This document shows positions 1-6,358 of a stretch of 18,725 nucleotides of DNA, in pieces. The stretch lies in contig MU603073.1 of assembly GCA_025201865.1 (NCBI GenBank), positions 3,664-22,388 of the forward strand, in the 5' to 3' direction. This DNA is from Ramicandelaber brevisporus (Eukaryota > Kickxellomycota > Ramicandelaberales > Ramicandelaberaceae). Made by a program: the position numbers and the translations under genes. Within the stretch, counting starts at the first letter, position 1. Every line of letters starts with the position of its first letter. Under the pieces are notes generated by a model, which was not told the DNA's origin, made no database searches, and worked only from the letters and a program-made list of their open reading frames with translations.

Positions 1-1118
1 GGGCACGGACGCAGTACCCATCGATCGTGATCGCACATCATGAAGCTGTCTGGACTGCCATCTGCACATTGCCCATAAATCGAGGCGGTGCATGGTCCGC
101 CATAGCCAATCTTTCCGCTTGAGCCTGGAGTCTGCTGAGGTGGACTCGGTGTGTCTGGCTGGGCTGATGGAGGCAACGATGACGATGACGATGACGATGA
201 CGATGGAGATGGATAAGGGGCAGGCTGCTCCGGTTGCTCGGGAAGCGATGGCGGTGGAGTGGGAATGGGTGTTGCAGTCACTGTGGCGGTGGCTGTTGCG
301 GTGGCCGTCGCCGTGATCGTAACAATGGGAGCTGTCACTGATGATGCTGCACCGTTTGCTGAGGAAGTAGACAGCGTGTATGAAGCAGTAGTTGAGACGG
401 ACGGTGGCTGCGGCACAGGTGTAGATCCATTGAGCGGGTTCCTTGGCGGGATGGCAACAGTTCCACCATTTCCAGTCACTGTGATTATTGGTCGTGCGTC
501 GTAAAGAGCCTTTCCCACCGTGCTGAATTCTGGAGGTGCCGGAATGAGTGGCGAGCTTTGGCCATAGTTCGCAAAAAGTGCCTTGGGTCCAGTGACATAA
601 CCACCTGTGGCCATTCCTTGGATTCGGATATCGCTGCAAAGAGCGTACAGCTCGCGGTTACCAGTTGCATTGTTCCAGGTCCACAGGAAGATGACCTTAT
701 CTGAGCTTGGAGCAGTGGCAGGAATCGGCACATTGTAGCTGAGCGACCCGCTGATGCAGCTGTCCATAACAGTCATCAGCGTGACAAATGTCTGGCCGCC
801 GTCGTAGCTCACAGAGAATGCGCAATGTCCTCCGTTATGCGGCGTACCACCGACGATGTTTACAGCTATACTCCCTCCGGCTTGATACGTCTTGTAAGGC
901 TGGAGGAGAGGCAGACGGGTACCACATATTGGCTCGACAGTGACATTGTCATGCGTGGAGATAGGTGACACACTGTCGTAGTTGGCGTCTGCAACCCACG
1001 GCTTGCACTGCGGCTGGTTGCTGCCACGGACGCACGGCTCGGCCATCATCATGTGCGCGCGTGCAATTGGGAGGCTAATAATTGCTGCGACCAGCGCAGA
1101 CAGGATGGATGTTCGCAT
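1..1118 (-). CDS. AA11-like lytic polysaccharide monooxygenase with C-terminal Cys-rich chitin-binding-like module (3' end cut by window edge)
   Basis: Secreted copper enzyme expected to cleave chitin oxidatively outside the cell. 372 codons are visible. Residues 1-21 are a signal peptide ending ...PIARA, so cleavage would leave His22 as the mature N-terminus, as the LPMO histidine brace requires. The second brace His is probably H94 in PHNGGHCAFS (H98 is the alternative). The NRELY motif (Y158) sits where AA11 enzymes have their axial Tyr, after an FLWTW strand. Paired cysteines (29, 38, 65, 99, 121, 161) suit a disulfide-bonded secreted core. From about residue 230 there is a Ser/Thr/Pro-rich linker with (AT)n and a 10-Ser run, likely O-glycosylated. 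Residues 339-372 form a small module with Cys at 343, 351, 362 and 372 and an RWV motif, resembling CBM19 or X278 modules. The start has A at -3. Family assignment is by motif only. The stop codon lies beyond the left edge. Confidence 0.82.
   Translation of the reverse strand, partial: MRTSILSALVAAIISLPIARAHMMMAEPCVRGSNQPQCKPWVADANYDSVSPISTHDNVTVEPICGTRLPLLQPYKTYQAGGSIAVNIVGGTPHNGGHCAFSVSYDGGQTFVTLMTVMDSCISGSLSYNVPIPATAPSSDKVIFLWTWNNATGNRELYALCSDIRIQGMATGGYVTGPKALFANYGQSSPLIPAPPEFSTVGKALYDARPIITVTGNGGTVAIPPRNPLNGSTPVPQPPSVSTTASYTLSTSSANGAASSVTAPIVTITATATATATATVTATPIPTPPPSLPEQPEQPAPYPSPSSSSSSSSSLPPSAQPDTPSPPQQTPGSSGKIGYGGPCTASIYGQCADGSPDSFMMCDHDRWVLRPC
177..206. repeat. GACGAT hexanucleotide repeat encoding poly-Ser in the LPMO linker
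   Basis: About five tandem copies of a 6-bp unit (gacgat on the plus strand) encode ten consecutive serines on the minus strand, alternating two Ser codons. The repeat lies in the Ser/Thr/Pro linker between the catalytic domain and the Cys-rich module, so length changes would alter the linker only. Confidence 0.85.
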
Positions 1119-1248
1119 GCTTCACGGTGTATGAGAGGCCGTAGAACCTAGTGGAATGTCTTGAATAGAAAATAAAAGTCGCGAGAGTTGTGGATGAAGG
1201 AATGATGGTGGATTGTAGGATTCCTCAAAGTGTGGAATGTGTCTTTCA

Positions 1249-1255
1249 TTTTATA
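1249..1255 (-). promoter_or_regulatory. Candidate TATA box for the LPMO gene
   Basis: TATAAAA on the minus strand, 131 bp upstream of the LPMO start codon. The position is plausible for a TATA box followed by a 5' UTR of about 100 nt. It rests on sequence match alone. Confidence 0.4.
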
Positions 1256-1371
1256 CCCTCTTATTTTCTTTTCTTCCTTTTTCCTACTGTGCAAGTCTGC
1301 GTGCACGAGCAGTGCGCAAGCTGTGTGCTTTGGGAGGCAGCACTCAAATGAAAAGTTGAACATCAGTAACC

Positions 1372-1403
1372 GCACAATCGCACAACTGCACAATTGCACA
1401 ACG
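1372..1403. repeat. Four tandem 8-bp GCACAAYN repeats upstream of the LPMO gene
   Basis: Four consecutive octamers read gcacaatc, gcacaact, gcacaatt and gcacaacg on the plus strand, so the GCACAA core is invariant and only the last two bases vary. They lie about 255-285 bp upstream of the LPMO start. They could be a clustered transcription-factor site or a small minisatellite. Confidence 0.75.
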
Positions 1404-1591
1404 GGAGGTATCCAACATCTCGTTGAATTGACTCCCTCGATCCCTCCACAATGTCGTCATTCTTACAATGCCTCCTTATTGTTTACTCTGGCTGTACATT
1501 AACTATTGCCATGGTGTATATATATAACTCTCTTTAAATAAAATAATTAAACAAAAAATTGAGGTAATCTACATCTCTAAAAATCAGTGTA

Positions 1592-4264
1592 TTAAATGCC
1601 TGCCAGCTCAGCTTCGAGTTCTCGTTCCAGCGCCTCCAGTTCATTTGCATCCCATTCGTCACTCCTTGAAACTGTTCCATCACCTTCTGCAACAGCCTGA
1701 ATCCCGGTAGCAGCACCAGCACCAGCATCAGCATTAGCAGTAACGCCAGTACTATTGCCATCATCACTCCGAGTCAGCTCTCTAGATAGAGGTGATGTAA
1801 TCTTGGTACCCTTCGCACCCCGCATGTACTTTACGCTGCCTCTGGACTCGCCATCTTCCTCCTTACTGTCTCCAGCTCTCGAGCCCACGCTACTGCTTCG
1901 ACTCCGTGTGCGCGTGCTGCTGGCACCAGACCTCGCTTTCCGCTTCTGACCGCGAGGTGTTCCGTTCTTGGCTGTTGACGCTGAAGCATCGGACTCATTG
2001 GCTGTCTCATCGTCATCCTCTTCATCAGAGTCATATTCGAGATCACTGCCAAAATCGTCAGCCAAATCTTTTGCAAGCTCAGACCAGTTCGTGTTGGCAT
2101 CAATGTCTGCAAACGCGGCCTCTTGCTCGTCAACTTCCTCTTCGATTACAGCATCAACCTCTTCGAAACTGGTCTGTTCTATCGGCAATTCGTCTGGCGG
2201 TAGCTCGGCTTCTTGAAAATCCGGAGTGCCATCTTTGCTGCCATCTTCGTCGCGGTATCTGCCCACCAGTGGAAGCACATATCTAGATTCATACTGTCTT
2301 TGCCATTTCATTGCAGACTCCAACAACCAACCCAAAGTAACAATATGAACAGGTGCATCTGGATGATCCTTATTATGCTTGATAGCCCACGCAACCTTAT
2401 CAGTGCCTGGCTTGTTTGCTACGATATGAGTGACGCTTTTACCAACATTGTGATGAACTTTAGCTCCAAATCCACGCGCCAACACTCCCCATTCGGATCT
2501 GACTGGATCCATGCCAAGTGGAACTACTGATGAGAATACCAGAACAGTGCCATCCAGCACCTGCGACTTGAGCTCAGTCATTATACGGGATGACTGGGGC
2601 AGTATCATAGAGTCAAGATCACTCGGTCCGCCAGATGTTGGAGATGGAGGCACATATGAGCCATACCAAGAGGCATGGATTGATTTTAAAATGTCGAGGA
2701 TGGTTTCCAAGTCATCATCATCATCAAATAGTCTTCCATTCCTAAATGTGGCCATTGCACGTGATCTCTGCATTAATGGACTTCTCCGTTCTCTGCTGCC
2801 GCTATTATCCTCACCACCATCCTTCTCCTGATCATCACTGGCTGTTGATTGGTTGGTTGGCTTTCTGCTGGCGCTGTTTACTAGATGAGGTTTGGCCCAA
2901 ACGGGAGCGTTGATGTCATCGTCAGCAAAGAAAGAGTAAGGAGCCACTCTCAGTAAATTAGGAGAGTTATTCCAAACATCCTCTCTATCATCAATAATAA
3001 CGACCATTGAACTGTCGCATGGAAACAGCCGTTTGATTGACTTGAGCATCATTGGTCCGTTTTCATCTCTGGAAACTATTCTCTCTTTAAAGAACTCTCG
3101 CTTTGGATCTATAAAGTTAGCCACAGCCTCGGCATATGAACGTGCTCCCATTGTGTAAATGTGTAAATCATACAGTTTGGATGCCTCAGACAAAAATGTA
3201 CGTAAACCAGGTCTTAATTTAACATAGTGTTTCATGGGTGTGCGTGGCAAATAAAAACTAGTAATGTCACCCAATACCACTGCCTCCGCCTCATCATCTG
3301 CCTCGGCTGCTGCGTCTGCTGCACTGCTCGCTGCTCCACTGTTACTCATACTGCGACGATCCATGTTATTGCGTACAACACGCTGGCGCTCTTCTAGAAC
3401 TGCAGCAAAGTTAGTATGGGGATTGTCTCTGGTAGCATGCACAATTGTTTGATCCAAATCCACAATTAATGATAATCTCTTTTGATTTAATAGTCGTAGA
3501 GTTGAACTGTGCTCAATCCTCTTTGCTTCTTCCATTGTGACTCTTAATCCACTATTATCATATGTTAAGTTAATTGTGTTATTGCTATTACTAGTGTTAG
3601 ATCTATTTCCAGAAAGACTGCTTGAAGAGGCGGATAGAGTTTGCAATTGATTTGATAAGTTGGAATAGTCATTTTGATCAATCATTTTAAAGCACAATTG
3701 ACACATATTCTTCATTTGGACTGGATGCGAACATGGCTCAACTACAATCATTACACTCTCTTTATCACTCGTTATAACTGCATTCTCTTTGTATGTATTA
3801 TTGTTATTGTTACTGTTACTATTAAATTTAACTTTGCCTTCATATTTTGATCTCAATTCTTCTCGCACTTTGATACTCACTGTTGTCATTGGAACTGATG
3901 ATCTATTAGCTGCACGCTGCTTTGCCAGCTCCAGCTTTTGCTGATAGAATGGATCTCCATAATCTGGCTCGAAATCATAATCTGGGAAATCATTATCGCC
4001 ATCATCTTCTCCGAGAATATACCCAGTATTGCTCATTCCATTGCCATTGCCCATTCCATTGTCGATTTCATTATTTTCTTCATTGGTGTTGCTGTTGCTA
4101 TTGTAGCCATGTACTTTTGAGGCTGGCACTTGACGCTTCTCATCATACTCATACACAAGTAACACATCATCGCGTTTCACCTGTTTACCATTTTGTGCGA
4201 TAACTTTCACTATACGAGCTGGTATGTGTTTGCGTGGAATACATATTGCACGTTCAACCTCCAT
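1592..4264 (-). CDS. FCP1: RNA polymerase II CTD phosphatase FCP1 (TFIIF-associated)
   Basis: Nuclear Mg-dependent phosphatase that removes phosphates from the heptad repeats of the Rpb1 C-terminal domain, recycling polymerase II. The 890-residue protein has the FCP1 order. An N-terminal biotinyl/lipoyl-like segment (about 15-45) is followed by a CSH...CxxC cluster at 178-191. The FCPH catalytic domain (about 262-455) has the acyl-phosphate motif DLDQT (D269, D271) and the IIDDRED acidic motif (D425, D426). A BRCT domain spans about 568-665, and an acidic tail ends in an ELEALERELEAEL helix that resembles the TFIIF-binding C-terminus of FCP1 proteins. Low-complexity insertions include Asn runs at 55-66 and 148-156 and an Ala/Asp/Glu patch at 311-328 between the catalytic motifs. 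The start has A at -3. The N-terminal half of the coding sequence looks more AT-rich than the C-terminal half. No intron is needed to keep the frame. Confidence 0.95.
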   Translation of the reverse strand: MEVERAICIPRKHIPARIVKVIAQNGKQVKRDDVLLVYEYDEKRQVPASKVHGYNSNSNTNEENNEIDNGMGNGNGMSNTGYILGEDDGDNDFPDYDFEPDYGDPFYQQKLELAKQRAANRSSVPMTTVSIKVREELRSKYEGKVKFNSNSNNNNNTYKENAVITSDKESVMIVVEPCSHPVQMKNMCQLCFKMIDQNDYSNLSNQLQTLSASSSSLSGNRSNTSNSNNTINLTYDNSGLRVTMEEAKRIEHSSTLRLLNQKRLSLIVDLDQTIVHATRDNPHTNFAAVLEERQRVVRNNMDRRSMSNSGAASSAADAAAEADDEAEAVVLGDITSFYLPRTPMKHYVKLRPGLRTFLSEASKLYDLHIYTMGARSYAEAVANFIDPKREFFKERIVSRDENGPMMLKSIKRLFPCDSSMVVIIDDREDVWNNSPNLLRVAPYSFFADDDINAPVWAKPHLVNSASRKPTNQSTASDDQEKDGGEDNSGSRERRSPLMQRSRAMATFRNGRLFDDDDDLETILDILKSIHASWYGSYVPPSPTSGGPSDLDSMILPQSSRIMTELKSQVLDGTVLVFSSVVPLGMDPVRSEWGVLARGFGAKVHHNVGKSVTHIVANKPGTDKVAWAIKHNKDHPDAPVHIVTLGWLLESAMKWQRQYESRYVLPLVGRYRDEDGSKDGTPDFQEAELPPDELPIEQTSFEEVDAVIEEEVDEQEAAFADIDANTNWSELAKDLADDFGSDLEYDSDEEDDDETANESDASASTAKNGTPRGQKRKARSGASSTRTRSRSSSVGSRAGDSKEEDGESRGSVKYMRGAKGTKITSPLSRELTRSDDGNSTGVTANADAGAGAATGIQAVAEGDGTVSRSDEWDANELEALERELEAELAGI

Positions 4265-4606
4265 CGTTGACTCTGACAGCTAATCAATGTATAAAAGAAG
4301 AAGAAGAAAAAAACAGAGCTGATGTGTTTGCGTGTAATTAAAGAAAATCAAAACAAAATTTGCACAAGTGATGAAATCACGCAACAGAGAGAAAGAATGA
4401 GAGAGAAAGAGAGAAACATTTGGGGGGGGGCTGAAATATTTTTCTATTGTAAACCGTAAACTTCATCTCGCACTCTTCCAGGTCTTTGTTCATTCGCGCT
4501 TTTGATGTGCAACAAACACATAGTGTGTCTAAAGGAATGAGGTACTTGAAAATGATATTAGTATTAGTACTCTTTACTCTTTTTATTTAAATCAAAAGGT
4601 ATTTAT
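4265..4606. other. Intergenic: FCP1 promoter and OST1 3' end
   Basis: A 342-bp gap between two minus-strand genes. It carries a GA-rich tract at 4386-4415 followed by a run of about ten G (CT-rich and C-rich on the FCP1 coding strand), 120-170 bp upstream of the FCP1 start. A polyadenylation signal for OST1 lies at its right end. A TATAAAA at 4290-4296 is on the plus strand, where no gene starts. No coding or RNA gene is apparent. Confidence 0.7.
4582..4587 (-). terminator. Polyadenylation signal AATAAA for OST1
   Basis: A canonical AATAAA on the minus strand, 20 nt beyond the OST1 stop codon, set in AT-rich sequence. A second AATAAA overlaps the stop codon itself. Spacing and strand fit 3' end formation of OST1. 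Confidence 0.6.
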
Positions 4607-6073
4607 TTAATCATTCTTCTTTTTGGACGATTTGCTGGATGAAGATGATGTAGACAAGAATGATACAATCAGGCTCACCACAAACAAACTAAAGATTGCC
4701 AAAGAGACCACAATTGGCTTCTGGAAATGGCGCAGGTATGAAAAGTGATACGAAATGATCACGTTTTGAGCATGCTCACCAACCACATTCTTTTTACGGA
4801 TAACAACAGTGGTGCGGCCGGTAGTGTCCAAAAATGTGTGATGAGTAGTAACCACAGCGGCATCAACGTTAACGGGAGCATAGACTGCAGCACCATAAGC
4901 ACCTTCTGGAAGAATAGCACGGAATTCCAGCTCATCAACAACTGTATCCTCAACCGGCTTAACCAATGGAACACGCAGCTTGTATTTGCCTTCGTTGGAA
5001 TCATACTTTACGTAGTTTTGAATAGGCAAGTCATATCCATAGTAGAATGTATAGTTCCATCCGCCAGCTAATGGATAGCGAGGACGTACAATCAAGTTGG
5101 CACTGCTATCGGACGATTTCGATGGAATGAAGCTAGATGTGCTGACATTGCCAATTTCATCACGTACATACGGTGCATTCTCAACATCATACGGAATATC
5201 AAAAACAAAGCCAGGAACCACAAGCTGAGACTGTCCAAAATAGTTTGCATTGGCATATCCAATTCTATCAAACAAATCTCCCTTCAAAGCTGCGCCTGAA
5301 TGCTGAATATGCACGTGCTCTTCAACAGCCACATTTCCTCCCAGCTGCGCCACCTCAACGTCGCGTCTCAAGCTACGAACAGTCAATGCATGCTGGTTAT
5401 TGACATAGTGAACGGCCACCGGGTGCTCGCTGCCTGGTGCCACATTCTCGTACGGGCCATAGGTGATGGTGCGGCCTCCACCGCCCAGCTCAACTGGAGA
5501 GGGAGCAGCTGGCGCGTTAGTGAAGCTCTCAATCTTCTCGGATGGCAGCTTGAATACAGTCTTCTGCTTGGTGCATGGGTACACCGTCTCAGCGTACACA
5601 TTGGTTGTGTAGAGCAGCTTTTGGTTGCTTGCTTGAGTAATCTCTGCAGGCACGGCTGACAACACACCAGTAAATGTCCAGTTAACATTGATTGCTCTCC
5701 GCTCACCTGGTCCAAGTGGCGAGTCCAGCTGCACACTGTAATGAATTTGCTCAGATGTCTTGCTCTTCTTAGCTGAACTGGCATCAGAATTGACCAATGG
5801 ATGGGACACAGGCTCAACGCTGAAAGAAGCACCGGTCTTACGGTCACCAGCTGATACGTGGGCAAGACGCGCTGCACGCTGTGGCAACAAGCTAACATCA
5901 AACGAGGCTACAGAGTCTTTGCCATCATTCTGAAGCAAGAAGCCAAACTGCTCACGAACGATACCCGCTGAAGACAGATCAACCGTACGAATCAAGTTAG
6001 GATGCGACAGCTGCGATGCTGCGACAAGACCAGCTGCAGACAACACCGCAACCGCCGCCTGATAGAACAACAT
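4607..6073 (-). CDS. OST1: Ribophorin I, oligosaccharyltransferase subunit OST1
   Basis: Essential ER-membrane subunit of the oligosaccharyltransferase that transfers the Glc3Man9GlcNAc2 glycan to Asn-X-Ser/Thr of nascent proteins. It lies largely in the lumen, beside the catalytic STT3. From the start chosen here the protein has 488 residues, close to yeast Ost1 (476). A signal peptide (about 1-20, MLFYQAAVAVLSAAGLVAAS) precedes a lumenal ribophorin I domain with NWT, NVS and NYT sequons. A single transmembrane helix spans about 453-474, followed by a short Ser/Lys cytosolic tail. The tail ends KKND, matching a KKXX ER-retrieval signal. An in-frame ATG at 6166 would add 31 Lys/Arg/Gln-rich residues and bury the signal peptide. 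That stretch comes from a CTGT-type repeat, so the start at 6073 (A at -3) is preferred. Divergent from VPS51. Confidence 0.93.
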   Translation of the reverse strand: MLFYQAAVAVLSAAGLVAASQLSHPNLIRTVDLSSAGIVREQFGFLLQNDGKDSVASFDVSLLPQRAARLAHVSAGDRKTGASFSVEPVSHPLVNSDASSAKKSKTSEQIHYSVQLDSPLGPGERRAINVNWTFTGVLSAVPAEITQASNQKLLYTTNVYAETVYPCTKQKTVFKLPSEKIESFTNAPAAPSPVELGGGGRTITYGPYENVAPGSEHPVAVHYVNNQHALTVRSLRRDVEVAQLGGNVAVEEHVHIQHSGAALKGDLFDRIGYANANYFGQSQLVVPGFVFDIPYDVENAPYVRDEIGNVSTSSFIPSKSSDSSANLIVRPRYPLAGGWNYTFYYGYDLPIQNYVKYDSNEGKYKLRVPLVKPVEDTVVDELEFRAILPEGAYGAAVYAPVNVDAAVVTTHHTFLDTTGRTTVVIRKKNVVGEHAQNVIISYHFSYLRHFQKPIVVSLAIFSLFVVSLIVSFLSTSSSSSKSSKKKND

Positions 6074-6358
6074 TATTTCTACTCTGCCTTTCTGTCTGCC
6101 TTTCTGTCTGTCTGTCTTCTTCAAACCGATGTATGTACGCGTTTTCAAGATATCGAGTATGTACAAGCGTCGAGAGCAAAGTTAGTCGAAAATGAACCAC
6201 AGCAAGAGAGAGAGAGAAAGAAAGAGACAGAGACAGATAGAGACAGAGTGAGCAAGCAAGAGAAACCACGATGAAGCGTGTCGTGAATGTCCGCAACACT
6301 GCCAAAGTCTGCAAAAAAAAAAAAGAGAGAGAAGTAGAGAGTACTCGACCTGGAAAAG
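6074..6358. promoter_or_regulatory. Bidirectional OST1/VPS51 promoter region
   Basis: 285 bp separate the divergent OST1 and VPS51 start codons. The region contains a CTGCCTTT/CTGT repeat at about 6084-6120, a long GA-rich tract at about 6203-6267 (CT-rich on the OST1 coding strand), a 12-A run near 6313 and GAGAGAGAAG just before the VPS51 start. No TATA box is obvious for either gene. Confidence 0.6.

Larger units (their letters stand above)
1119..1591. other. Intergenic: LPMO promoter and FCP1 3' flank
   Basis: This 473-bp gap holds the upstream region of the minus-strand LPMO gene and the 3' flank of FCP1. It contains a minus-strand TATAAAA, a pyrimidine tract at about 1257-1288 (plus strand), four degenerate 8-bp repeats at 1372-1403 and an AT-rich stretch around 1510-1560 near the FCP1 3' end. 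Short ORFs here show no recognisable protein features. I see no further gene. Confidence 0.7.

Noticed and set aside
1148-1502. Short ORFs of 83-90 codons on both strands in the LPMO upstream region
   Set aside because: They overlap each other antisense, are of low complexity and carry no recognisable motif. Chance ORFs fit better.
4290-4296. TATAAAA on the plus strand next to the FCP1 start
   Set aside because: No plus-strand gene begins downstream, and it is in the wrong orientation and too near for FCP1.
4516-4528. ACACA-TAG-TGTGT inverted repeat
   Set aside because: Five-base arms with a 3-base spacer are expected by chance at this scale and fit no known element.
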